Shown piece by piece: positions 1 to 10,277 of a DNA stretch of 64,000 nt. The notes beneath the pieces were generated by a model that worked only from the letters and a program-made list of their open reading frames with translations, was not told where the DNA came from and did not search any database. Numbering within the stretch: the stretch's first letter is position 1; every line of letters begins with the position of its first letter. Source of the DNA: Nocardia concava NBRC 100430 (GTDB taxonomy: Bacteria > Actinomycetota > Actinomycetes > Mycobacteriales > Mycobacteriaceae); contig NZ_BAFX01000086.1 in assembly GCF_000308815.1 (NCBI RefSeq), positions 1 through 64,000 on the forward strand. Direction: 5' to 3'. A program made the translations under genes and the position numbers.

Positions 1-1042
1 CACCATTCCGGAGATCTTCGCCCAGGACGGCGAGCCGGAGTTCCGCCGCATCGAGGAAGAGGTCGTGCGCGACGCGGTGCTGGCCGGGCACGGCGTGGTC
101 TCGCTCGGCGGCGGCTCGGTGCTGTCGGCCGCCACCCGCGCGCTGCTGCGCGACCGCACCGTCGTCTACCTGGAAATCAGTGTGGGCGAAGGGCTTCGAC
201 GCACGGGCGCCAGCACCAACCGGCCGCTGCTCAATGATGTCGATCCGGCCAAGAAGTACCGCGAGCTGATGAAGATCCGCCGCCCGCTCTACCGCGAGGT
301 GGCGACGGTCCGCGTGCGCACCGACGGCCGCAGTCCGGGCCGCGTGGTCCGCATGGTTTTGGCCAAACTCGGCCTGGAACCGGTTGCCCGCCCGGCGGAT
401 TCGGCCACCGAGGCCCCCACGGTCGAGCCCGGCATCAGCAGCTCGCGTTCCCGCGCCCGCCGCAAACGTCGACGTGGCGGCGGCCGCGCCGGTGCAGAGT
501 CGCCCGCCGCCGGGACGACCGCCGTCACCGCGAATACGACTGCCGCCGATGCCGATGCGGCTGCGACCACTGCTGCGCGCAACGGCCAGGCCGCACCCGC
601 CGACTCGTCAGAAGGCACGAACGAAGGCGCGAAACGGCCCCGCCGCAATCGCCGTTCGCGTCGCCGCGGCGGCCGAGCCGAGGTGACCTCGGGCACCGCC
701 ACACCGTCAGCCGCCGTCGCGTCCGACGCCGCCGGCGGCGAATCCGGCGCTCGCGCACCCGAATCCGGTGGCGAACCCGACGCGGTTGCCAAGCGCAGCA
801 GCCGCAACCGCCGCCGTCGCGCTTCCCGCGCGGCCGGCGCCCCGGCGAATCCCGCTGCCACTCCCCCGGATTCGGCGCCCTCCACCGACTCGGCCGGTCG
901 CGCCGAGTCCGGACCGTCCGCCCCCGCGGCCCCCGGCAGCGGCCGCTCCCGGCGGGCGCGTGCCCGTCGTGCCCGGGCCCGGGCGCGCGCCGACCAGCCC
1001 GCAACTCAATCCGCACAAGCAGAATCGGAGCAGCAAGCATGA
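1..1042 (+). CDS. aroK: Shikimate kinase, C-terminal part, with long basic tail (5' end outside window)
   Basis: The reading frame is open from base 2. The first ~125 codons match the C-terminal half of shikimate kinase, which phosphorylates shikimate with ATP in the chorismate pathway: SLGGGS (the substrate-binding Gly-rich motif), then NRPLL and the RxPLYxEVA segment of the lid and C-terminal helix. The kinase normally ends near base 390. Here the frame continues for about 215 codons of Ala/Pro/Ser-rich sequence with four Arg-rich patches (near bases 440-500, 630-680, 790-840 and 935-1000). The stop codon overlaps the aroB start (ATGA), so the tail is in frame with a coupled neighbour and is probably translated. 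The tail resembles disordered nucleic-acid-binding regions. The start codon and P-loop lie upstream of the window. Confidence 0.9.
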   Translation, partial: TIPEIFAQDGEPEFRRIEEEVVRDAVLAGHGVVSLGGGSVLSAATRALLRDRTVVYLEISVGEGLRRTGASTNRPLLNDVDPAKKYRELMKIRRPLYREVATVRVRTDGRSPGRVVRMVLAKLGLEPVARPADSATEAPTVEPGISSSRSRARRKRRRGGGRAGAESPAAGTTAVTANTTAADADAAATTAARNGQAAPADSSEGTNEGAKRPRRNRRSRRRGGRAEVTSGTATPSAAVASDAAGGESGARAPESGGEPDAVAKRSSRNRRRRASRAAGAPANPAATPPDSAPSTDSAGRAESGPSAPAAPGSGRSRRARARRARARARADQPATQSAQAESEQQA

Positions 1043-2157
1043 GCGAGCCGACTCGCATCGAGGTCCGCACCGCCGACCCGTACCCGGTGATCATCGGACG
1101 GGGGCTGCTGGGCGACCTGGTCGACGAGGTGACCGGCCGGTCCGGGGTGCGGACGGTGGCGATCTTCTATCAGCCGTCGCTGGCCGAGACCGCCGAGGTG
1201 GTGCGGAAGGCGCTGGTGGACAAGGGCGTCGACGCGCACCGGGTGGAGATCCCGGACGCGGAGGCCGGTAAGGATCTGCAGGTCGCGGGCTTCTGCTGGG
1301 AGGTGCTGGGCCGGATCGGGCTGACCCGCAAGGACGTGATCGTGAGCCTCGGCGGTGGCGCGGCCACCGACCTGGCCGGATTCGTGGCCGCCACCTGGAT
1401 GCGCGGCGTGGACATCGTGCACGTGCCGACCACCCTGCTGGCCATGGTGGACGCCGCGGTCGGCGGCAAGACCGGCATCAATACCGAGGCGGGCAAGAAC
1501 CTGGTCGGCTGCTTCCACGAGCCCGCCGCGGTCCTGGTCGACCTGGCGACGCTGGAAACCCTGCCGCGCAACGAGATCGTGGCCGGCATGGCCGAGATCA
1601 TCAAGGCCGGTTTCATCGCCGACCCGGTGATCCTGGAGCTGGTGGAGCGCGACCCGGAGGCCGCCCTCGATCCGACCGGCGAGGTGCTGCCCGAGCTCAT
1701 CCGCCGCGCCGTCCAGGTCAAGGCCGATGTGGTGGCCGCGGATCTGAAGGAATCGGACCTGCGCGAGATCCTCAACTACGGCCACACCCTCGGCCACGCC
1801 ATCGAGCGCCGTGAGCGCTACCGCTGGCGGCACGGGGCGGCCGTGTCGGTCGGCCTGGTGTTCGCGGCCGAATTGGGCCGTCTGGCCGGGCGTCTCGACG
1901 ATGCCACCGCCGAGCGCCACCGCACCATCCTGGCCAGCATCGGCCTGCCCACCACCTACGACGCCGACGCGCTGCCGCAGCTGCTGGACGCCATGCAGAC
2001 CGACAAGAAGACCCGTTCGGGCGTGGTCCGTTTCGTGGTGCTCGACGGTCTTGCCAAGCCGGGCCGCCTGGAGGGCCCGGATCCGAGCCTGCTGGCCGCC
2101 GCCTACTCTGCGGTCGCCCGCGAGGACGGCCCGACCGGCGGAGCCATCCTGCTGTAA
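1039..2157 (+). CDS. aroB: 3-dehydroquinate synthase
   Basis: Converts DAHP to 3-dehydroquinate, the second step of the shikimate pathway, in the cytoplasm. The protein has 372 residues, normal for the family. Visible signatures are the NAD-binding SLGGGAATDLAGF (about residues 101-113), PTTLLAMVDAAVGGKTGIN (about 131-149), and the metal-ligand segments MAEIIKAG, NYGHTLGHAIE and WRHGAAVSVG. The ATG overlaps the aroK stop by four bases, so the two are translationally coupled. A strong hairpin terminator follows 17 bases after the stop. Confidence 0.97.
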   Translation: MSEPTRIEVRTADPYPVIIGRGLLGDLVDEVTGRSGVRTVAIFYQPSLAETAEVVRKALVDKGVDAHRVEIPDAEAGKDLQVAGFCWEVLGRIGLTRKDVIVSLGGGAATDLAGFVAATWMRGVDIVHVPTTLLAMVDAAVGGKTGINTEAGKNLVGCFHEPAAVLVDLATLETLPRNEIVAGMAEIIKAGFIADPVILELVERDPEAALDPTGEVLPELIRRAVQVKADVVAADLKESDLREILNYGHTLGHAIERRERYRWRHGAAVSVGLVFAAELGRLAGRLDDATAERHRTILASIGLPTTYDADALPQLLDAMQTDKKTRSGVVRFVVLDGLAKPGRLEGPDPSLLAAAYSAVAREDGPTGGAILL

Positions 2158-2174
2158 GCCGGACACACGAAAAA

Positions 2175-2203
2175 CCCCGCGCCACAACGAGGATGGCGCG
2201 GGG
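2175..2203. terminator. Bidirectional hairpin terminator between aroB and a convergent membrane gene
   Basis: A perfect 10-bp stem, ccccgcgcca at 2175-2184 paired with tggcgcgggg at 2194-2203, has a 9-base loop. It is followed by tcttctttg on the plus strand and preceded by aaaa, which gives a U-run on the minus strand. It lies between two convergent stop codons. Confidence 0.85.
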
Positions 2204-2219
2204 TCTTCTTTGTGGAACG

Positions 2220-2687
2220 TCAGGCGTTGACGGCTTCGGGGGTGGTGGCCGGTGCGCTCTTCTTCTGCTCCCGCCCGACCAGGAAGCGGCCCAGCGCCAC
2301 ACCCAGCATGCCCGGGATGAAGATCAGCAGCACGATCCAGGCCGCGCCGGAGGTGAGGTTGAAGAACAGCCCCTGGTCGCCGAGGTCGAACTTGGGCAGG
2401 AAGTCCAGCAGCCACGACACCAGCCCCGCGCCCAGGCCGCCGACGAGGGCGGCCTTGAGCCAGCGCATGGTCAGATCGGACCCGTGCTCGGGATCGGGAT
2501 GGGCCTTGCGGTCGGCCCGGCCGTCCAGCACGCCCCAGGCGATGACCGCGCCGACCAGGACGATCAGGCACAGGATCCGCATCCACGCGCCCGCGGTCGG
2601 CCAGCTCATCATGCCGAAGCCGAGGAGGGTCTCCAGCACAACGGTCAGCGCCCCCAAGCCCACGGCGCGCAACACCCACGCATTCAT
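2220..2687 (-). CDS. Small multi-spanning membrane protein (B-4DMT transporter-like)
   Basis: A 155-residue integral membrane protein. Four hydrophobic stretches are visible (about residues 5-27, 36-52, 75-97 and 117-136), with a charged cytoplasmic loop DGRADRKAHPDPEHG between helices 2 and 3. The pattern, MNAWVLR start and C-terminal GRFLVGREQ match small actinobacterial proteins annotated as B-4DMT family transporters, whose substrate is not known to me. An upstream aaggtg at suitable spacing supports the ATG at 2687; a GTG three codons earlier is possible. The open frame extends further upstream, but that part lies in the divergent promoter region and antisense to the next gene. Convergent with aroB. 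Confidence 0.7.
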   Translation of the reverse strand: MNAWVLRAVGLGALTVVLETLLGFGMMSWPTAGAWMRILCLIVLVGAVIAWGVLDGRADRKAHPDPEHGSDLTMRWLKAALVGGLGAGLVSWLLDFLPKFDLGDQGLFFNLTSGAAWIVLLIFIPGMLGVALGRFLVGREQKKSAPATTPEAVNA

Positions 2688-2733
2688 GTCGATCACCTTA
2701 ACCTGCGCGGCCGCACGGCCGAACCCAATGAAC

Positions 2734-2747
2734 TGAAACTTGTTCCA
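2734..2747. promoter_or_regulatory. KstR-type operator match in a divergent intergenic region
   Basis: TGAAACTTGTTCCA fits the 14-base mycobacterial KstR consensus TnnAACnnGTTnnA at all eight fixed positions. It lies between the divergent small membrane gene and the HTH regulator. It lacks the extended symmetry of the other sites in this window, so a chance match is possible. Confidence 0.35.
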
Positions 2748-2807
2748 GAACCCTAGCCGGACCGGGCCCGCGAGACACACCCGACCCCGACACGCTGCTA
2801 GAAATGC

Positions 2808-3428
2808 GTGGTGAGCATCGAAGCCGTCGCCCTGCTGCAGGACCCGATCCGCAAGCGGCTCTACGACTATGTCGCGGCCGCGGATCACGACGTCAGCCGG
2901 GACGAGGCCGCCGAGGCGGTGGAGATCAAACGTCCGCTGGCGGCCTTCCATCTGGACAAGCTCACCGAGGCGGGACTGCTCGACGCGGTGTTCCGCCGCC
3001 CGGAGGGCCGCACGGGACCGGGTTCGGGACGGCCCGCCAAGTTCTATCGGCGCGCCGAGACGGAATTCAGCATCAGCCTGCCCGCACGCGACTATCACAC
3101 GGTCGCAACGGTTCTCGCCGAGGTGGTGGAGCACCAGGGTTTCGAGGAGGCGATCGAGAAGGCCGCGGCCGCGCACGCCCCGAAGCTGGAGGGCCGCAGC
3201 CTGTTCGAGGCGCTCGGCGAACACGGCTACGAGCCGTACCTCGACGGCGAGACGATCCGGCTGCGCAATTGCCCCTTCCACAAGCTGGCCGTGGACTTCC
3301 CGCCGCTGGTCTGCGGCATGAATCTGGCCCTGCTGGCGGGCCCGGCCGCGGCGGCGGGCTGGACCGCGCGGATGGACCCGGCTCCGGGCCGATGCTGCAT
3401 AAGCTTTTCTAAAATCAACGATGACTAG
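2808..3428 (+). CDS. HTH transcriptional regulator with Cys-containing C-terminal domain (ArsR/SufR-like)
   Basis: A 206-residue predicted DNA-binding protein. Residues about 5-70 form a winged helix (DPIRKRLYDYVAA, VEIKRPLAAFHLDKLTEAGLL) followed by the wing GRTGPGSGRPAKFYRRA. The C-terminal domain has Cys residues in NCPFHKLAVD, PLVCGMN and near the end RCCIS. This arrangement recalls SufR-type regulators, which bind an Fe-S cluster through three cysteines, but the spacing differs from what I remember for SufR, so the cluster is inference. GTG 2808 and GTG 2811 are both possible starts. It ends 13 bases before the DUF3291 gene and is likely co-transcribed with it. Confidence 0.8.
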   Translation: MVSIEAVALLQDPIRKRLYDYVAAADHDVSRDEAAEAVEIKRPLAAFHLDKLTEAGLLDAVFRRPEGRTGPGSGRPAKFYRRAETEFSISLPARDYHTVATVLAEVVEHQGFEEAIEKAAAAHAPKLEGRSLFEALGEHGYEPYLDGETIRLRNCPFHKLAVDFPPLVCGMNLALLAGPAAAAGWTARMDPAPGRCCISFSKINDD

Positions 3429-3436
3429 TTATAGTC
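3423..3436. promoter_or_regulatory. Palindrome upstream of the DUF3291 gene
   Basis: GACTAgttaTAGTC has perfect 5-base arms and a 4-base spacer. It sits between the end of the HTH regulator gene and the preferred DUF3291 start at 3442. It could be an operator for the adjacent regulator; nothing else is known. Confidence 0.3.
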
Positions 3437-3441
3437 GAGAC

Positions 3442-3903
3442 ATGCACCTCGCACAGTTCAATATCGGGCGCATGATCGCGCCCCGCGGCGATGCGCGCGT
3501 CGCCGAGTTCTACGACCACCTCGATGAGATCAATGCCGTCGCCGACAACTCCCCCGGCTTCGTCTGGCGCATGGTGGACGAGGAGTCCAACGACGCCACC
3601 TCGATCCGGCCCTATGACGGCGATCCGGACATGCTGGTGAACCTGAGCGTGTGGGAATCGCGGGAGACGTTGTTCGACTACGTCTATCGCAGCGGCCACA
3701 TGGATTTCGTGCGGCGGCGCCGCGAATGGTTCCTGCCGCTGGGCGAGGTCTTCACCGCGCTGTGGTGGATTCCGGAGGGCACCATCCCCACCCTCGGCGA
3801 GGCCATGGATCGCTTGACGCATCTGCGTGAGAACGGGCCCACGCCTTACGCTTTCACCTTCCGGCAGGCGTTCGAACCGGAAGTGCCGGAATCAGTTCTG
3901 TAG
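3442..3903 (+). CDS. DUF3291 domain protein
   Basis: A 153-residue protein that starts MHLAQFNIGR, the usual opening of DUF3291 proteins, and contains the family-like segments GFVWRMVDEES, LVNLSVWESRETLFDYVYRSGH and FTALWWIPEG. The fold is a ferredoxin-like dimeric alpha/beta barrel related to antibiotic-biosynthesis monooxygenases; no enzymatic role is established. An ATG at 3421 is in frame, but it would overlap the upstream gene and carry the palindrome inside the coding sequence. The family start at 3442 is therefore preferred. The 3' end overlaps the convergent aroE by 12 bases. Confidence 0.85.
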   Translation: MHLAQFNIGRMIAPRGDARVAEFYDHLDEINAVADNSPGFVWRMVDEESNDATSIRPYDGDPDMLVNLSVWESRETLFDYVYRSGHMDFVRRRREWFLPLGEVFTALWWIPEGTIPTLGEAMDRLTHLRENGPTPYAFTFRQAFEPEVPESVL

Positions 3904-4716
3904 TGCCGCGGCCATTTCCGCGCGCGGGGCGGGCTTGCCGGTGAACTGCTCGACCTGGCCGTAGGCCTGGTTCAGCAGCATATCCAGGCCGCTGACGACC
4001 GTATTGCCCGCGCGGGCAACGGCTTCGGCGAGCGGTGTCGGCCAGGGGTTGTAGATGGCGTCGAGCACCACCGGCGCCACCGCGACCGAATCCGCCACGG
4101 CCGCGGCCGCTTCCGCGGGCACCGTGCTGACCACGGCGTCCACATCGGAGCAGACGAACAGCAGCCCCTCTGGATCGAATCCGAGCACCTCGGCCGACAT
4201 GCCGAGCTGCTCGGCCAATTCCAGGGTGTCGGCGGCGCGCCCGCGGTCACGAGCGACGATGGTGACGGTGTGCGCGCCCAGATCCGACAAGGCCAGCAGC
4301 GCCGGGCGGGCGGTGCCGCCCGCGCCCAGCACGACGGCCCGCGAAATCTCCTTCACGCCCGCGCCTTCCAGCGCGCCGCGCACCCCGTCCACATCGGTGC
4401 AGTCGGCGCGCCAGCCGGTTTCGGTGCGCACCAGGGTATTCGCGGACCCGACCAGTTCGGCGCGTTCGGTCCGCTCGTCGGCGTACGCCAGCGCGGCGAC
4501 CTTGCCCGGCATGGTCACCGACAGCCCGACCCATTCCGGCCCGAGCCCGTCCACCAGCCCGGGCAGCTGCTCCCCGGTGCATTCGATGCGCTCGTAGGTC
4601 CAGTCCAGGCCCAGCGCCCGGTAGGCCGCCAGATGCAGTTGCGGCGAGCGCGAATGCGAGATCGGGCTGCCGAGCACGGCCGCCTTGCGCTTACCGTCCA
4701 CTGTCGAGGATTCCAC
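3892..4716 (-). CDS. aroE: Shikimate dehydrogenase
   Basis: Reduces 3-dehydroshikimate to shikimate with NADPH. Normal length, 274 residues. The substrate site SPISHSRSP is at about 17-25, the catalytic Lys of SVTMPGK at 72, SANT at about 91-94 and the catalytic Asp of CTDVDG at about 108. The dinucleotide-binding GAGGTA is at about 131-136, and the C-terminal GLDMLLNQAYGQ matches the shikimate-binding helix. The start overlaps the 3' end of mltG by 26 bases on the same strand, so aroE is the last gene of the alaS-ruvX-mltG-aroE operon. The window thus carries three shikimate-pathway genes in two convergent units. Confidence 0.95.
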   Translation of the reverse strand: MESSTVDGKRKAAVLGSPISHSRSPQLHLAAYRALGLDWTYERIECTGEQLPGLVDGLGPEWVGLSVTMPGKVAALAYADERTERAELVGSANTLVRTETGWRADCTDVDGVRGALEGAGVKEISRAVVLGAGGTARPALLALSDLGAHTVTIVARDRGRAADTLELAEQLGMSAEVLGFDPEGLLFVCSDVDAVVSTVPAEAAAAVADSVAVAPVVLDAIYNPWPTPLAEAVARAGNTVVSGLDMLLNQAYGQVEQFTGKPAPRAEMAAALQN

Positions 4717-6184
4717 TCTGCCTGGCCTTTTCGATATTGCGCAGGTGTTCCTTGTAGTCCTCGGTGAACAAGGTAGTGCCCTGCTTGTCGACGGTCACGA
4801 AGTACAGCCACGGCCCGGGCGCGGGATTCTCCATCGCGCGCATGGCATCCAGCGACGGCGCGGAGATCGGCGTCGCGGGCAGCCCGACCATCGCGTAGGT
4901 GTTCCACGGGGTCTGCTTGGCCCGGTCGGCGTCGGTGGTCGCGACCTCGGTCTGGGCCAGGCTGTAGTTGACGGTCGAGTCGAATTCCAGCTTCTGTTTG
5001 GCCGCCAGGCGGTTCACGATGACCCGCGCCACCTTGGACATGTCCTGCGGCAAGGCTTCCCGCTCCACCAGCGACGCCGCGATCAGCGTGTCGTAGGGCG
5101 AGAGGCCGTTGGCCGCGCCCGACTGCTGCAGCCCGCTGGCCTCATAACTCCGCGCGCTCGCGGTCACCAGCTGCTTGAGGATGTCCTGCGGGCTGGCCGC
5201 CGGATCGAAATCCATGGTGCCACCGGCGATCAGACCCTCGAGCTGCCGCGAACGGTCCGGCGCCGTCTTCACCCGGTCCAGCGCCCACGCCGGGACGCCC
5301 AGCGCGACCGGATCCCCGGCTCCCGCCTGGTCCAGCTGCTCGTAGGTCACGCACTTGGCCGCGGTGCCGGTGCCGACACAGCTGGCATCGGCGATCTTGC
5401 GGTAGATGCCGTCCTTGCGCGCACCGGTATTGACGTCGGTGGAGTCGTGCAGCTGGCGGCCCTCGGAGATGACCACATTGCCGACCCGCGCGTCCTTGGC
5501 GAACAGCGCGGTCACCGCTTCGGCGCCCTTGCTGTGGCTGGGCACGGCGTAGTAGCCGGGCTGGATGGAGCTCATGTTCGTATTGCGCACGGCCGCTTCG
5601 TAGAACGCGCCGCTGCTCTGCACCACGCCCTTGTCGGCCATGGTCTGCGCGATATTCGTGGCGGTGTCGCCCGACTTGATCTGGATGATCACCAGCGGTC
5701 CCTGCGGACCGGAGAAGTCGGCGGGACCGCTCAGCTTGCCGACGAACTTCCAGCCCGCGAACCCGACCGCGCCGACGAACAGGATGGCGAACACGCCCGC
5801 GATGACGAACAGGTTGCGCCGGCGGCGCTTGCGCTCGGCCGCCTTGCGCGAGGCCATGCGGGATCGCTTGGGCCGCTGGCCACCCCGGCCCTTGCCGCCC
5901 GACGCGCGCGAGCCCACCCGGGCCGGGCGCTCGGGGGCGCGGCGGCCCACGCGGTCGGCGCGCTGAGGTGCGCTGCGACGCGGGGGTTCCGGGTCGAGGG
6001 GCGGCTCGTCGTACTCGTCGCCCTCGTAGGGCTCGTCGTCGTAGCGCTCATCCTCGTAGCGCGGGATGACGGTGGTGTCGTCCTCGTAGTCGTCCGCCTC
6101 GGACCATTCCAGATCGTCGCGGCGGTAACGCCGTTCGGCATTCTGCCGGTAGCGTTCCTCGGCCCGAGTCCAGCGGTCGGTCAT
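4691..6184 (-). CDS. mltG: Endolytic murein transglycosylase MltG
   Basis: A membrane-anchored lytic transglycosylase that cuts nascent peptidoglycan strands and so limits glycan chain length. The 497-residue protein has a ~120-residue charged cytoplasmic N-terminus rich in Tyr/Asp/Glu and then Arg/Lys, one transmembrane helix (about 122-146), and the LysM-like and YceG domains outside. The family motif ASLVEREA with the catalytic Glu lies near residue 374, followed by FDSTVNY and WNTYAMVGLPATPI. The long acidic/basic cytoplasmic tail is common in actinobacterial versions. It overlaps ruvX by four bases (ATGA) and aroE by 26. Confidence 0.95.
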   Translation of the reverse strand: MTDRWTRAEERYRQNAERRYRRDDLEWSEADDYEDDTTVIPRYEDERYDDEPYEGDEYDEPPLDPEPPRRSAPQRADRVGRRAPERPARVGSRASGGKGRGGQRPKRSRMASRKAAERKRRRRNLFVIAGVFAILFVGAVGFAGWKFVGKLSGPADFSGPQGPLVIIQIKSGDTATNIAQTMADKGVVQSSGAFYEAAVRNTNMSSIQPGYYAVPSHSKGAEAVTALFAKDARVGNVVISEGRQLHDSTDVNTGARKDGIYRKIADASCVGTGTAAKCVTYEQLDQAGAGDPVALGVPAWALDRVKTAPDRSRQLEGLIAGGTMDFDPAASPQDILKQLVTASARSYEASGLQQSGAANGLSPYDTLIAASLVEREALPQDMSKVARVIVNRLAAKQKLEFDSTVNYSLAQTEVATTDADRAKQTPWNTYAMVGLPATPISAPSLDAMRAMENPAPGPWLYFVTVDKQGTTLFTEDYKEHLRNIEKARQSGILDSGR

Positions 6185-6831
6185 GCGTCACCACGCGGCT
6201 TCAATAGGGCACTCCGTTCGTCCAACCATCCTTGCAGGATCGACACGGCGGCGGCTTGATCGATGACCTGCCGCTGCCCGCGTGCGCGAACTCCACTGTC
6301 TCGCAACGCACGTGCAGCAGACACCGTAGTCAAACGTTCGTCGGAAAGTCGCACCGGCACCGGCGCTACCAGCGTCCGCAAACGCCCCGCGAAGGTGGCC
6401 GCCAGCTTAGCCGAAGAGCCGCTCTCCCCGCGCAATGTGCGCGGCAGGCCGACGATCACTTCGACGGCCTCGTACTCCCGCACAATCTCGGCAATTCTGG
6501 ATAGATCGGACGCCAGTGTCCCAGGTGCGACTTTCTTCGCGCGCGGAACCGTCTCCACCGGCGTGGCGAGCAGACCGTCGGGATCGCTGGAGGCGACACC
6601 GATTCGGACCGAACCGACATCGATGCCGATGCGCCGGCCGCGCCCGGGATCCCGCTCGGCGCTGGGTCGTTCGGAGGCGAATCCGCGACCGTCCGGAGAC
6701 ACGCCGGAGGCCTCGGTGGGCGTCCGGGCAAATCCGGAGGAATGTCGCGAATCCGTCGGCGACGGATTCGCTTCCGGTGTGGACCGGGTCCCGCGTTCGG
6801 GACCCGGTGTGTCGGAGTCGTCGGCGGACAT
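6181..6831 (-). CDS. ruvX: Putative pre-16S rRNA nuclease / Holliday junction resolvase-like protein
   Basis: YqgF/RuvX family, an RNase H-like fold implicated in 16S rRNA 5' maturation. Key segments are GIDVGSVRIGVASSDPDG (first catalytic Asp, about residue 70), VGLPRTLRGESGSSA, RLSDERLTTVSAARAL (second acidic motif) and QVIDQAAAVSILQGWLD (third Asp). About 65 residues precede the core; they are polar and Ser/Pro/Arg-rich, longer than the compact E. coli protein. The gene abuts alaS with no gap and overlaps mltG by four bases, so it is tightly coupled within the operon. Confidence 0.93.
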   Translation of the reverse strand: MSADDSDTPGPERGTRSTPEANPSPTDSRHSSGFARTPTEASGVSPDGRGFASERPSAERDPGRGRRIGIDVGSVRIGVASSDPDGLLATPVETVPRAKKVAPGTLASDLSRIAEIVREYEAVEVIVGLPRTLRGESGSSAKLAATFAGRLRTLVAPVPVRLSDERLTTVSAARALRDSGVRARGQRQVIDQAAAVSILQGWLDERSALLKPRGDA

Positions 6832-9498
<2,667 letters not shown>

Positions 9499-9569
9499 AA
9501 CGTTCAAGCCTACCGGTCGCGGTCCAGGGAGTTTCCACCCACCACCGGGCGATAGCTACCATCGCCCTG

Positions 9570-10229
9570 GTGACTGTGATCCCGGACCCATCCCAGCCAT
9601 TCCCGCTGCCCCACGCGCACCGGACCGTCTTCCTGAAACCCCATGTGACCTCGCCGAATATCGTGGTCGGCGACTACACCTACTTCGACGATCCAGAAAA
9701 GCCGACGGCCTTCGAGTCGGAGAACGTGCTCTACGCCTTCGGACCCGAGAAGCTCATCATCGGCAAATACTGCGCCATCGCCACCGGCACCCGCTTCATC
9801 ATGGCGGGCGCCAACCACGCCACCTCGGGCGTGTCGACCTTCCCGTTCACCATCTTCGGCGGCACCTGGGCCGAGGAGACCATGGACATCATCACCTCGA
9901 TCCCGTCCAAGGGCGACACCGTGGTCGGCAATGACGTGTGGTTCGGCTACAACACGCTGATCATGCCGGGCGTGACGATCGGCGACGGCGCGATCATCGC
10001 CACCGGCGCGGTGGTGACCGCCGACGTCCCGCCGTACACGATCGTCGGCGGCAACCCGGCGACCGTGGTCAAACAGCGCTACGCCGACGCGGATACCGCC
10101 CGGCTCCTGCGGGCCGCATGGTGGAACTGGCCCGTCGAACTGGTCACCGAACACGTCCGCGCCATCATGGGTGGCACCCCGGCCGACATCGAGCGCATCG
10201 CCGTCCAGAACGGACTGCTCACGGACTGA
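9570..10229 (+). CDS. Hexapeptide-repeat xenobiotic acetyltransferase (CatB/Vat type)
   Basis: A 219-residue acetyltransferase of the left-handed beta-helix xenobiotic acetyltransferase family, which includes chloramphenicol and streptogramin A acetyltransferases. The catalytic His lies in the segment MAGANHATSGVSTFPF (about residues 74-89), followed by the family-typical IFGGTW. Hexapeptide repeats run through VVGNDVWFGYNTLIMPGVTIGDGAII, then PPYTIVGGNPATVVKQRY. The substrate cannot be told from sequence; many chromosomal actinobacterial members have no shown resistance role. It is divergent from alaS with only ~70 bases between them and convergent with rarA. Confidence 0.9.
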   Translation: MTVIPDPSQPFPLPHAHRTVFLKPHVTSPNIVVGDYTYFDDPEKPTAFESENVLYAFGPEKLIIGKYCAIATGTRFIMAGANHATSGVSTFPFTIFGGTWAEETMDIITSIPSKGDTVVGNDVWFGYNTLIMPGVTIGDGAIIATGAVVTADVPPYTIVGGNPATVVKQRYADADTARLLRAAWWNWPVELVTEHVRAIMGGTPADIERIAVQNGLLTD

Positions 10230-10277
10230 GCGGCTCCCGAATCCCCTTGGCCCACCAGCCATCCGGTACTTCCGGGA

